DNA of 64,000 nucleotides from Brevipalpus yothersi (GCA_003956705.1 QZCP01000048.1:215891-279890), one strand, 5' to 3'; shown: positions 1 through 8,731, numbered from the stretch's first letter. The notes: generated by a model not told the origin, from the sequence alone. Numbers and translations are program-made.

Positions 1-1209
1 GGCTGATTGCCTGCTGGTGGTGTACCAACTTCGATGATATGAAGCTGAAATCATGTTAAAGGATGATTCAGCTATGCATCATTGATATCATGTACAAAAT
101 ACTCAAGAACACAAATGAGTTAGATCCCTTACCTTGCCTCCTTGGGCTGTTCTAGCAGCGAAGCAAAACAATGTTGATGGCTCAGGATTGCTTTCCATTT
201 TAAGTGTTGCAAATGCTGCAGCATGACCCTCAATGGGTTGACTAACTTTACGTTCGGTAGAATATAACTGCATTGCTCCAACAACACGATTTTGCTATAG
301 AAAAATGGTATTGAAAAGCAATCAGTTAGAATTTGCTATGTTTTAAGGAAATATCATTGTACCTGGCCAGATATTCCAATGAGTAGAAGCCATTGAACAC
401 GATGATCGGTTCTATAATTAATAATCTGCTGTCCACTTAATGAGGCATGTCGATCAAACATTTTCAGAGGTTGGGAATCTCCTTCCATGCTCCAATGAAA
501 GACGGCAGTTTCGGTAACAAGTGCAATGGTATTCACGTTGATCCACTTCCAAAACACCACATCTTCATTCATTGTGTGAGCCTTCATTTTTGATTTCATT
601 TCAATATTGAAAATTTGTAGGGTCCGCGCAGCCTTCAAGGCGATAACTTTGGATGCAGGATTCATTATGGCTGAATCTGCTGAAATTGGACGTCTAATAG
701 GTGTTGTCGGGTTGGACATATCGATGATGACAACCTGTGCAGATTCGCCCACCTTCTCTCGGACACAAATAAATTTGTCCGACTCCATGGTGAGAGTATT
801 GAAGGTGATATTGGCCGCATTGATACCAATTGAAGTGAGCTACATATAATCAAGAGAGAAAAAAGTAGAAAACAATGTGTCAAGATGAGAGAAGAAGATA
901 AGTTATCAGGAGCAGCAGGTGGAGAGTGAAAGATAGACATTGAACCATAATGATGGAATGTCTTTTGAGAATATTCTCAATTTCAGTTTGAAATATTGCA
1001 AATCTGATCATCAAAGGAAATGGGAATAGAAAAAAGTCAAGATAACGCCCCATACTAATGAATTGAAACAGCAAAAAGAGGTGTTTAAAATCGGAAGCTG
1101 AGAGAGAGAGAGAGAGAGAAACAGTAACAGAAAGAGCAGCCTTTTCCACCGGCTACAGCGGGCTTACCTGGAGATGCTCTTGAAATTTGATGGGTAATAT
1201 TTGGGACAT
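1..1209 (-). CDS. Chc: Clathrin heavy chain, 5' part (partial)
   Basis: Clathrin heavy chain forms the triskelion leg of the coat on endocytic and trans-Golgi vesicles. Four exons are visible on the minus strand: 1168-1209 (start codon 1209, protein begins MSQILPIKFQEHLQ), 363-839, 133-294 and 1-44, the last running off the window edge. All junctions have GT donors and AG acceptors, and the exon lengths (42, 477 and 162 nt) keep phase 0. The protein matches the conserved N-terminal beta-propeller nearly residue for residue, for example in the stretch MESDKFICVREKVGE. Only about the first 245 of some 1,680 residues are present. Retrotransposon A sits about 180 bp upstream of the start codon, so the promoter or a 5' UTR exon may be disturbed or lie beyond it. 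Identification is very secure. Confidence 0.97.
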
Positions 1210-1375
1210 CTTGATACACTAAATATAATGGCCCACACCGATCAGTGGCCCACAGATCACAATATTAAGTGTAAATTAAGAGACAATAAAGTATAGAAAT
1301 ATTGATACACATGAGAGCAATGAGATTGATGTTGGCGAATGTCTTTGCCCAAGCTACTTGCTTGCTTATGCTTAA

Positions 1376-1389
1376 CAGTGTTCAGTTTT
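1376..1389. repeat. Left copy of 14-bp target-site duplication of element A
   Basis: CAGTGTTCAGTTTT is repeated exactly at 8945-8958. The bases on either side of the two copies differ, so the duplication is 14 bp (perhaps 13-15 given the T/A run at one edge). Confidence 0.75.
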
Positions 1390-1607
1390 ATTGAGGTTTA
1401 TTAGGGATACAAAGAAGGGGGGGTGAGCGGCTTTTCGGTCCTTTTAGACACTGACAGCCTTATTAGGGGGAATTCATTAGAAAGGGGAGTAAAAGTAAAA
1501 AGAAAAAGTTATGGGAGAAAATTATTTATGAAAGAAATGGCTCTTAGGGGCAGGAATCGTCTTTTCATTAATGATTAAGCCTGATGTCCTCTTTTTGTTT
1601 TTCTTTA

Positions 1608-1862
1608 TTAACTGTTGATCGGATGGTTCATTTGCGATTCCAGCTTGATGAGCAGCGATAGCCATTCTTGTGTTAACAGGGAGTTCTGAAAGAGAGGGCA
1701 TTCTTGATAATGAAGAGGAAGAGTGTTGGGGCAGAGGCAGGTTAGTGAAATTAGGTGATGACTTTGTAGGTGGAAAAGTAGTTCCTCTATTGCTAGAGTC
1801 GAGAATCGGCAGTTTGGGCATAGAAGTGAATCCTGAAACTTGCATAGTGAGTCAAGAGCCAT
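1608..1862 (-). CDS. Element A terminal zinc-finger ORF (84 aa)
   Basis: It starts at an ATG inside the end of the Arg-rich ORF (11-nt overlap). The short protein is nearly all finger: a CPNC, 12 residues, His-X4-His unit, then a CLC...HYQEC unit and a C-terminal LLTQEWLSLLI segment. This mirrors the finger block of the 188-aa ORF and argues that this reading frame is the coding one here. An alternative is that the Arg-rich ORF is meant to continue into it by a frameshift, giving one basic-plus-finger protein. Confidence 0.6.
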   Translation of the reverse strand: MALDSLCKFQDSLLCPNCRFSTLAIEELLFHLQSHHLISLTCLCPNTLPLHYQECPLFQNSLLTQEWLSLLIKLESQMNHPINS

Positions 1863-2448
1863 CGCGCTGACTACAGTCGACGCTATTATCGGCTTGAGAC
1901 CTTGCCACATTAGGTGAAAGGTCAGAATCATGTTTAGTGGAGTCGGAGACGTAATCAGCATCGGTTTTAGTTGAAGTTTTTGTAGCTCTAGCAATCCAAT
2001 TGTTGTACCAGTCAGGCTTATTTGAGCTTGCTGCCAATGTTGAAGGATTCTGATTCTTATTATGATTAGGGGATCGGTTAAGGTTGTTGTGGTTAGGTCC
2101 ATAATCTTGGGGAGAGGTTGTAATCGTTCTTTCTTGTGAACTGGTGGGGTCTCTAGAAGTATTTTGGTGATGTCTTCTAGGAGGAGATCTTCTGAAGGGA
2201 TATCCTCGGTAAGGTCTTCGTCCACGAGATGAGGGATCAAATCCATACCTTCTTTCTCTGACTCTTCTTCCGGCTCGACGATTTCTTCTATGATTGTCCT
2301 CATCTTTATTGAGAAGCACAGACACTAACTGAAGTAATTGATTACCGTCCATTAACACAATTGGGAATGAGTTTGAGGGTGATATAAGAATGAATGTGGA
2401 TAGGCTGCAGTAGAGATTAGGAATAGAAATGAATCTATCCCTATTCAT
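1852..2448 (-). CDS. Element A Arg/Ser-rich basic ORF (198 aa)
   Basis: I take the start as the ATG at 2448, which overlaps the preceding stop in ATGAATAG. The protein has a short hydrophobic N-terminus. A strongly basic middle follows (RRNRRAGRRVRERR, then several RG, RRP and RRSPPRR runs). The tail is Asn/Ser/Thr-rich. There is no zinc finger. This resembles the Arg-rich RNA-binding arm of nucleocapsid or Gag-like proteins, but here it is a separate ORF. A second in-frame Met (MDGNQ) at about residue 33 could be the real start. It ends in ATGGCTCTTGA, which overlaps the last ORF. Confidence 0.65.
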   Translation of the reverse strand: MNRDRFISIPNLYCSLSTFILISPSNSFPIVLMDGNQLLQLVSVLLNKDEDNHRRNRRAGRRVRERRYGFDPSSRGRRPYRGYPFRRSPPRRHHQNTSRDPTSSQERTITTSPQDYGPNHNNLNRSPNHNKNQNPSTLAASSNKPDWYNNWIARATKTSTKTDADYVSDSTKHDSDLSPNVARSQADNSVDCSQRDGS

Positions 2449-2932
2449 CTGAGGGTGGCGCTGTTTCGTCAAGGAGATCGTATAGATATTCGATTGTATT
2501 TTTTTGATCAATATTTTCGTTGTCTACGATATTCTTTGCCTTTTTGTATTTTTGGAAAAATTCAATTGGATCTCGAAAAATGCAGCTGACACTACTCTCA
2601 GTAAAGTGCTTGTAATATTCGTAGGATTTGCGGAAGACACGGCCACAAAGACAGCATTTGACGGATTTGAATCGGGGGTTAAAAATCTTGGTGATTTTTT
2701 TAATGTCGAAGACATAAATAAAACCGTTGTAGGCTATGATAGCTTTAGAGCCATAGGGATGTTTTTTATATTCTGATAGAATATGATTGTAATCAACTTT
2801 GAAGTAAGAAGCACTGTATCTGGCAAAGGCTTGTTCCGTGAACTCTTTGACACTTTGATGAACAGAGGAATGGAATCTTTTTCGGACTTTATTGCAAAAG
2901 TTGAGGAATAGAGCATCAATTTTTTCAGACAT
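2441..2932 (-). CDS. Element A single-knuckle ORF (163 aa)
   Basis: It begins MSEK. A Cys-X2-Cys-X12-His-X7-Cys unit (CCLCG...) lies near residue 94, the same type as in the 166-aa ORF and in small ORFs of element B. The N-terminal half is basic, with a region rich in aromatic residues. Start and stop are both embedded in overlaps: ATGTCTGA at the 5' end and ATGAATAG at the 3' end, so the next ORF starts 8 nt before this one is fully terminated. Confidence 0.75.
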   Translation of the reverse strand: MSEKIDALFLNFCNKVRKRFHSSVHQSVKEFTEQAFARYSASYFKVDYNHILSEYKKHPYGSKAIIAYNGFIYVFDIKKITKIFNPRFKSVKCCLCGRVFRKSYEYYKHFTESSVSCIFRDPIEFFQKYKKAKNIVDNENIDQKNTIEYLYDLLDETAPPSDE

Positions 2933-3032
2933 TGTGAATGTACTTTTGATACCAAGAGCTATGATAGAGAAAATACAATTTAATTGATTGTAAAATGAAC
3001 ATTGATAGATATTGAGATATAAGTGGCTCCAT
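2925..3032 (-). CDS. Bridging mini-ORF (35 aa)
   Basis: It starts immediately after the TAG of the 252-aa ORF (TAGATG) and ends at the TGA within ATGTCTGA, whose ATG opens the 163-aa ORF. It therefore fills the gap between two zinc-finger ORFs exactly. The 8-base junction at its end is identical to the one before the 188-aa ORF. The product is hydrophobic with no recognised domain. Confidence 0.35.
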   Translation of the reverse strand: MEPLISQYLSMFILQSIKLYFLYHSSWYQKYIHNV

Positions 3033-3791
3033 CTATTTTTTGGGTTTTAAGTATTTTTTGACTTTGAAATTTTTTCCCACAAAATTTTTTCTCATAGAAA
3101 AATACCAACTTATATCAACAGTATGGTTGATTCTGAGGGGACATTTGAATATGTGGACTTCAAAGTCTTTGAAATAGACGTATTGAAATCCACATTTACA
3201 CATTTTGGGGTGGGAATTGTGTTTGTAATTGAAGTGAGAGATAATTAGAGCAAAAGTGGGTTGGTGACAAATACAAAAAGGGCAGTAAAAATTGCCGTCA
3301 CTGCCTGCTAGTGTGTGTACTGGGGAGAAAAGAGTTTTGACAACGTCTTCAGATAGGGAGATGGTCTCACCTTCCCACAATTGTACCATGATCTTGAGTA
3401 TCTGTTTGTTGTTGAGTCTGCTGAAGTTGTTTTGTTGAAACTTCGGCTCTCTGTTGATATCATTGAAGCTTATCTTGCTACCGGACCAGTGATGAATATA
3501 GTTAGCTTTACACATGATACTGTTCAGGAACAGTGGATCATTGGTAAACATTGTTCGGAAAGCTTTCCCTTCGGTTGATCTTTTGAATGAGTGTCCCTCA
3601 TTCAATTTAGGAATGAAAATTTCACTAATTTCTTGAGGGAGATCGACTTGCTTTGGATGTTGAAAGATATTAGCTTCACTATCGAGGAAGTCAATTTTTT
3701 CGGGATTGACATATTCTCCCACATAATTGTTATCATTCATCATTTTGTAGAGATAGTTGTACATCTCTCTCTTATCAATTTCTTCACACAT
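3033..3791 (-). CDS. Element A two-finger ORF (252 aa)
   Basis: This is the largest small ORF of element A. The C-terminal half has a C2H2 finger (CPFC, 12 residues, His-X4-His) near residue 170. A second CKC...H-X3-C unit follows, in the same order and spacing as in the 188-aa ORF. The N-terminal 150 residues are charged and show no motif I recognise. The tail is Lys-rich (KNFKVKKYLKPKK). It is probably RNA- or DNA-binding. Its TAG stop is followed directly by ATG, opening a 35-aa bridging ORF. Confidence 0.75.
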   Translation of the reverse strand: MCEEIDKREMYNYLYKMMNDNNYVGEYVNPEKIDFLDSEANIFQHPKQVDLPQEISEIFIPKLNEGHSFKRSTEGKAFRTMFTNDPLFLNSIMCKANYIHHWSGSKISFNDINREPKFQQNNFSRLNNKQILKIMVQLWEGETISLSEDVVKTLFSPVHTLAGSDGNFYCPFCICHQPTFALIISHFNYKHNSHPKMCKCGFQYVYFKDFEVHIFKCPLRINHTVDISWYFSMRKNFVGKNFKVKKYLKPKK

Positions 3792-3837
3792 ATTTAAGGA
3801 TATTGTATTATTTGATGAGAGTAAATGAGGACACTCT

Positions 3838-3951
3838 TTATTTTGAGGATTTAAGAAGAAAATGAAAATAAAGAAGAGAAACAGAAGGAGAATAAGAATA
3901 GAAAGTGAGGAGAGATAGAGAATGTGTAATAAAGATGGCGCTGGTGTTCAT
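3838..3951 (-). CDS. Bridging mini-ORF (37 aa)
   Basis: Its ATG abuts the TAA stop of the 188-aa ORF with no spacer (TAAATG). It runs 37 codons of Ser/Leu/Phe-rich sequence through a pyrimidine-rich spacer and stops 46 nt before the ATG of the 252-aa ORF. The product is unlikely to be meaningful by itself. It is listed because it fits the chain of stop/start couplings. Confidence 0.25.
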   Translation of the reverse strand: MNTSAIFITHSLSLLTFYSYSPSVSLLYFHFLLKSSK

Positions 3952-4518
3952 TTATCGAGAAATATTCGAATTTACAAGTCTTCGAATTTGATTACGATGA
4001 TTATTATTGATAATAGGACTTTCATTATTGATAGAGTCAGATATGATTTTCAACCAATCGTCAGAAAGAGTCGGAAAGACTGGTGAACGGGTACAGGTAG
4101 ATTGATGGTTGATAGCTGTTTTCATGTTGAGAAGAGGAGCCCCGCAGAGACAGATGAACGGTTCGATTGTGTGAGCAATATTGATGTGATAAAATAAAAT
4201 ATTTCTTGATTTGCTGAAACGTAAGCAAAAAGGGCAGAACCATCGACCAAAAAAGAAAATGAGATCTTTTCTGAAGAGGAGTAGGACGATATGCGGGTGT
4301 ATCGAAGCTTTTCCTTGCTCAAGAATCTTGATAATCATATGAAGCATGGTTTCCGGTTGAGGAGTATACGTGTTTTGTGGTTGAAATGTTGATACAGCAC
4401 GTGTTTGGTCCACAGATATGGGTCTTCCACGATCATGATTATAAGCATAAAGCCAATACTGAATGGTATTTGTTCTAGCAGTAATAGATAGGGTTTTGGT
4501 GGAAATGCTTTCAGACAT
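3952..4518 (-). CDS. Element A two-finger ORF (188 aa)
   Basis: The protein begins MSES. It carries a C2H2 finger (CPFC, 12 residues, His-X4-His) near residue 93, followed closely by a C-X-C...H-X3-C unit starting CLC. The arrangement of two adjacent units, with a short LSDDWLKII-like segment after them, is shared with the 84-aa ORF at the element's 3' end, which has LLTQEWLSLLI. The two are therefore paralogous ORFs within one element. The start ATG overlaps the stop of the preceding bridging ORF. The stop TAA is immediately followed by another ATG. Confidence 0.75.
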   Translation of the reverse strand: MSESISTKTLSITARTNTIQYWLYAYNHDRGRPISVDQTRAVSTFQPQNTYTPQPETMLHMIIKILEQGKASIHPHIVLLLFRKDLIFFFGRWFCPFCLRFSKSRNILFYHINIAHTIEPFICLCGAPLLNMKTAINHQSTCTRSPVFPTLSDDWLKIISDSINNESPIINNNHRNQIRRLVNSNISR

Positions 4519-4693
4519 GATAACAGGGATAAAGATTGAGGTATTGATGAAGTTGAGAGCAGGTAAACAGTTTGATGGAAGAGAAGACTCCTGCGCGCTC
4601 TTTTCGATAGTGTGTTGAGTAATAGGATTGCATCTCTATGCGAGGGCTTGAATATTTCGGATTATTGTTCGATATGAACGGTAATAGTTCCAT
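4511..4693 (-). CDS. Bridging small ORF (60 aa)
   Basis: It starts at an ATG 32 nt before the end of the 166-aa ORF. It ends at a TGA inside ATGTCTGA, whose ATG opens the 188-aa zinc-finger ORF, so it exactly spans the gap. It has no recognisable domain. It may exist to hand ribosomes on rather than for its product. Low confidence as a protein, moderate as a translational device. Confidence 0.35.
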   Translation of the reverse strand: MELLPFISNNNPKYSSPRIEMQSYYSTHYRKERAGVFSSIKLFTCSQLHQYLNLYPCYHV

Positions 4694-5162
4694 TCTGAGA
4701 GCATGAGATGTTTCTTTGAATACAATTATTGGGAAGAGTATTGTTAATCACCTCAAAATCATTGAGATGTGGAATAAAAATGCACGGATTACAAGTAAAG
4801 CATCTATCTTCGTTGATGTGAATGATCCAATCGAAAGGAGATAGAAACTTTTCCAGACATAAGGAACAGATATAAGTCAAATCTGTGAGATCCTCAGACA
4901 TCACTTCATGTTGAGGTACCATCAAGATATTATCTTTGAAAGTGATGAATGCACATCTATTATGCTTGACGAGCAAACTGTTGGCAAGATCGATGAAACT
5001 TTGAAGATTATTTTTCAGTAGATGGATATTGATGGTGAGAAGTGAGTGGGCACAGATTTTATGAAAAATATTTTTTTGTGAGTCATTGAGTTTGAGCATT
5101 TTCTTTTTGTTCTTTTCAATGAGGAGATTTAGGGAAGAGGTTTCTATTCTTATGAAATTCAT
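4662..5162 (-). CDS. Element A zinc-finger ORF (166 aa)
   Basis: This is the first full ORF downstream of the RT. Near residue 97 it has a Cys-X2-Cys-X12-His-X5-Cys unit starting CSLC, a possible single zinc knuckle, inside an otherwise Leu/Asn/Ile-rich protein. The same CX2CX12H spacing recurs in the other small ORFs of both elements, so they are probably diverged duplicates. A nucleic-acid-binding or Gag-like role is inferred from the motif and from the element context. Its 3' end overlaps the next small ORF by 32 nt. Confidence 0.7.
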   Translation of the reverse strand: MNFIRIETSSLNLLIEKNKKKMLKLNDSQKNIFHKICAHSLLTINIHLLKNNLQSFIDLANSLLVKHNRCAFITFKDNILMVPQHEVMSEDLTDLTYICSLCLEKFLSPFDWIIHINEDRCFTCNPCIFIPHLNDFEVINNTLPNNCIQRNISCSQNGTITVHIEQ

Positions 5163-5195
5163 GATAATTTGAGGTGTTAACAGTACGATTATCGC

Positions 5196-5246
5196 TTAAA
5201 TGCGAGTATGTGAGAAACAGAGAATGGAGAGAGGTGTGCGCATCAT
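5196..5246 (-). CDS. Mini-ORF overlapping RT stop (16 codons)
   Basis: The RT stop TGA (5248-5246) shares its A with an ATG, giving TGATG, the classic termination-reinitiation geometry. The resulting ORF has 16 codons and ends 33 nt before the ATG of the next zinc-finger ORF. It is probably a translational stepping stone if it is anything. No protein family is recognisable, and a chance occurrence cannot be excluded. Confidence 0.25.
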   Translation of the reverse strand: MMRTPLSILCFSHTRI

Positions 5247-8200
5247 CAAGAGGAGGTTGGGAAGAGTTGAGTTTCGAGAACTATCTGTAAATTCTGACGA
5301 AATTTATACGCAATGGTTCTGAAAGAGTAGAGATCAGACATCAACTTGGCAATGTTAAGTAAGGTGAGTGTAGTATTTCCTACAGAGATGGGACGAATGT
5401 AGTCACAGCAACCAAAAATGATTTTTTTCGTGTCAATTGGGCTTCGACATTGGGGACAACTTCTAGGCTCAAGATTGTCTCTCCAAGTACCTGTCATTAG
5501 AGTTATGGAATAGATATCATTCTTCCAAAGCTTCTCCCAATATCGAAAAATTTTGAATTGAGAGAGGTGGAGACAACTTAGAATGATATTTGAGTTCCTA
5601 AGTTCACTTTCGAAAAGATGGTTATGAGCATTTCTCAATTTCCAAAATTGAGGGGAAAATTCAAGAATATTTCTAGGGATTGTCTTTTTGTTCATTTTTG
5701 ATGGTTTAAAAGTTCTGGGAGAGCGAGGAATGAAGACTAAAGAATAGTTTTTTCGAGATATAAGAAGATTAAGATTGGAGCGTTTCCTGGGATTGGAAAT
5801 GCGATTGATCATACCCTTGTCGGCCTCGATTCGCAAGATTTTACTCATATAAAACTTTTGTTGCGAGCAGATGTAATGAAAAAGTGCATCCTCGATGCAA
5901 TCAAGATAGCTCTGACCATATGTCCAGTAGCAGAAAATTGAGTTGTGGGTGACGTTTTCACTTCCATTACGGGAACATGTCTCTATTTTGATCCAGAGAT
6001 CGAAGAGATGAAAGAACTTGTAGTATCTAATGTAGGGCTCAGTAATACTGGTGCTGTTGTAGTAACTCCATACAACTTCTTTTTGAGAGTTGAAGCTGAA
6101 ATCTTGAGTGATGAAATGAATACCATAGGGATCGAATTTGTATTCTCGCGACATTGGAGGATCGAATTTGGTTTTGACGAGCTTTTTGTTGTTATTGACA
6201 CAGCTTATCTCGATGATACTGGCAAGATGCTGGTGGAAAAGAATGTAGTAGGCTAGATGAGTTGATGTAGCTCTTTTCATGCAAAGACTTCTTTTAACAA
6301 TAGCTCCAATAATCTCCATTGTTTCTGAGCATTGTTTTTGAAAGGTGAGGTTCGAGTTCCAGATGTATTGGAGTGAGCCATAGTATTGACAAGATCCCAG
6401 TACCGTAGCTTTAAGCAGAGTGTCAATGGTCTTGAGCTTGAAACTCTTTATTCTGGGTGCAAAGGGAATAATGATATTCTTGAGATCTTCTATCTTCGTT
6501 TTCATGGCATTTTTGGCGAAAAGATGAGCGGATGCATCTAATTCAAGCGTAGCACCGAGTAAGGTGATGCGTTTTTGGAATTTAATATTTGTGTCCATAA
6601 CCTTGATAAAGTTGGCCCCTAGATTAGGAGAATACACTTTGATCAGCTCCGTTTTGCTTACATTAACTTCCAAATTCATAGCTTTGAGTATTCTACATAG
6701 CTTGGAAATAAAGAAGGAGGCTTCAGTCCATTGATTATTAGCAGAGGTATCCTGGATAATGATAGAGAGATCATCTGCGTATGCAAATATCCTGAAGGAA
6801 TAGTTACAGATCTTCCAAATGATATTAAGACCAATTGCGAAGAGGATAGGCGATAGAATTGAACCTTGAGGACTACCAGATGTATGAATTTTCCATAATC
6901 TTGTGTCTTTGTATTGGATATAGGATCTTCGATTCATGATGAAGTTAATAAGAATGGTGATGAAACCTTCATTAATACCCATTTCTTTCAAGCCTAGTTT
7001 GATGGCTGAAAAACTGATTTTCTCAAATGCGTCCGAAAGATCAATGAGGAGTAAGGCAAGTGGATGTCCATCTTTTCTAAGAAGCTCTAGATGGTGTTTC
7101 ACATGGTTGTGTAGATCAATAGATGAGTAACCGTTGAGGAACCCAAATTGAAAGTCAAGAAATTTTTTATCTAACGATGCATCTAGTACCCAAAAGAGAA
7201 TAGCGTCTGCGAGCCGATATAAAGGATGAATGATGGATAATGGTCTGAGTTTTTTGGGATCCTTCTTGGGTATGAAGCAAATTCTGGACTTTTTAAGGAA
7301 TGTCGGGAAGTATCCACAAGAGAGCATGTAACCGATGTATATTGGTATACGATTGTGGTATTTGAACAGATATTTGAGAGGTTCACAAGAAATATGATCA
7401 TCATATTTACATGTCTTGGAAGTGACTTTGGACATGATGGTATTGAGATTAGAATGCGTAATCATTTCAGAGAAGTCAAAAACAGGGGTGAGTTTAAAGT
7501 TTGGAGCGACAATGGGTGACTCTGGGAAGTATCCTTCATGTGTAGATACGGCTGGGATGTCTGCTGCTTGAAAATCTTTTGAGCAAGTATGCGATCTTAT
7601 GGAGTGTGTGAACTTTTTTCCAAGAACTCTGTGAATGAGCCACCAAATCGTGTTCTTCTTGATTTTATTATTTATGAAGGAAAATGTTTCATGATGACGG
7701 TTGGCTTTGATAATCTTTTGAACTCTTTTGATATCATGTAGATCAATCACGTTTTGAGCTATACGAGCAAGTTTAGGTACTTGATTGCATTGGTTGCTCA
7801 TTAACTTTTTAAATTTGAGCGTTCGGCGATAGGCTAGCTTTCTGATGTTAGAAAGATGAGCTGGTGGACGATATTTCCAAACTTTCTTATAAACCAAAGA
7901 ATTTTGATTGATTTTGCTGATGATATTCTCTAGCTTAGTCATGCTTTCGTCTGCTGTTCTTGAGGAATCGGGGAATCTGTTGAGAAAGCTTAAATCAGCT
8001 TTCTGAGCAAGTCTGTCCATGGTTTTATAGCAGATGGTTTTCTTTCTCAAAACTTTGTTGAGAGAGAAGAGAATCATTCTATGATCACTATTTTGGATAT
8101 CTAGGACATTTTTACGAGAGATATTTTTGTGTAATTTGGTGGAGACGAAGATCGAATCAATCCAGCTACAGGTACCATGAACAATATCTCTTCTGGTCCA

Positions 8201-8731
8201 ATTGTTCGGATTCGGTTTGATGACAGGTTCAAATCTGAGATGTAAGAAAGCATCAGCTATGATGTTACCAAGAGTATCACTTTTGCCATGGCTCCAGAGT
8301 GAATTCTGGCAGTTGAAATCGCCCATGAAGACATGAAAGGCGTTTCTGTTAGCTCGAACAAAATCGTGTATCCTTTTGATTATATCACGCATCCTAATTG
8401 TGTTGAGTTTATCGAGTGTGGGTGAGACATATATGCAGGTGAAAATATGATCTTTTAGATAATCGATGCCTTGAATAGAGATGATGTCAACATCTTCCGG
8501 ACTCCATAATACATTCCATCTGTTGAATGAGGAGATGATGCAGGCTTTGCCTCTGAAATTAGAGGTGCAGATTGAATTGACGGAGGCGGAGAGCTCATCA
8601 CCGAGAAGATTGAAATTGGGCTCATTAATACCTAGAATCCACTCATTATGTCGATTGGAGACGGTATGGATAGCTTCCATAATTGCTGTTGTTTTATTAT
8701 AACAATTGGCGAGACCAACAGCAACAGGCAT
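5246..8731 (-). CDS. Element A endonuclease/reverse transcriptase (1161 aa)
   Basis: This is the replication protein of a non-LTR retrotransposon, which nicks the target and reverse-transcribes from the nick. Residues 1-220 form an APE-type endonuclease, with Glu37 in INEPN, the GDFN motif at 137-140 and the SDH motif at 215-217. The reverse transcriptase lies at about 480-760, with the first catalytic Asp near 564 in LLIDLSDAF, the GSPQGS motif near 619-624 and the YADD box at 651-654. A C-terminal Cys/His cluster (CPQC...CC) sits near 1100. The ATG at 8731 is directly preceded by CAG, which also resembles a splice acceptor. The ORF is fully open. Its stop codon overlaps an ATG (TGATG), the first of several coupled junctions downstream. 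No RNase H domain is seen. Confidence 0.93.
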   Translation of the reverse strand: MPVAVGLANCYNKTTAIMEAIHTVSNRHNEWILGINEPNFNLLGDELSASVNSICTSNFRGKACIISSFNRWNVLWSPEDVDIISIQGIDYLKDHIFTCIYVSPTLDKLNTIRMRDIIKRIHDFVRANRNAFHVFMGDFNCQNSLWSHGKSDTLGNIIADAFLHLRFEPVIKPNPNNWTRRDIVHGTCSWIDSIFVSTKLHKNISRKNVLDIQNSDHRMILFSLNKVLRKKTICYKTMDRLAQKADLSFLNRFPDSSRTADESMTKLENIISKINQNSLVYKKVWKYRPPAHLSNIRKLAYRRTLKFKKLMSNQCNQVPKLARIAQNVIDLHDIKRVQKIIKANRHHETFSFINNKIKKNTIWWLIHRVLGKKFTHSIRSHTCSKDFQAADIPAVSTHEGYFPESPIVAPNFKLTPVFDFSEMITHSNLNTIMSKVTSKTCKYDDHISCEPLKYLFKYHNRIPIYIGYMLSCGYFPTFLKKSRICFIPKKDPKKLRPLSIIHPLYRLADAILFWVLDASLDKKFLDFQFGFLNGYSSIDLHNHVKHHLELLRKDGHPLALLLIDLSDAFEKISFSAIKLGLKEMGINEGFITILINFIMNRRSYIQYKDTRLWKIHTSGSPQGSILSPILFAIGLNIIWKICNYSFRIFAYADDLSIIIQDTSANNQWTEASFFISKLCRILKAMNLEVNVSKTELIKVYSPNLGANFIKVMDTNIKFQKRITLLGATLELDASAHLFAKNAMKTKIEDLKNIIIPFAPRIKSFKLKTIDTLLKATVLGSCQYYGSLQYIWNSNLTFQKQCSETMEIIGAIVKRSLCMKRATSTHLAYYILFHQHLASIIEISCVNNNKKLVKTKFDPPMSREYKFDPYGIHFITQDFSFNSQKEVVWSYYNSTSITEPYIRYYKFFHLFDLWIKIETCSRNGSENVTHNSIFCYWTYGQSYLDCIEDALFHYICSQQKFYMSKILRIEADKGMINRISNPRKRSNLNLLISRKNYSLVFIPRSPRTFKPSKMNKKTIPRNILEFSPQFWKLRNAHNHLFESELRNSNIILSCLHLSQFKIFRYWEKLWKNDIYSITLMTGTWRDNLEPRSCPQCRSPIDTKKIIFGCCDYIRPISVGNTTLTLLNIAKLMSDLYSFRTIAYKFRQNLQIVLETQLFPTSS

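Noticed and set aside
1522..1845. 107-aa ORF continuing the frame of the Arg-rich ORF after its TGA
   Set aside because: It would need stop readthrough. The overlapping frame (1608-1862) carries a convincing zinc-finger pair like those in sister ORFs, so that frame is taken as coding.
1863..2303. N-terminal part of a 231-aa open frame overlapping the Arg-rich ORF
   Set aside because: It is an antiphase shadow of the Arg/Ser-rich coding region. Only its last 84 codons have family character.
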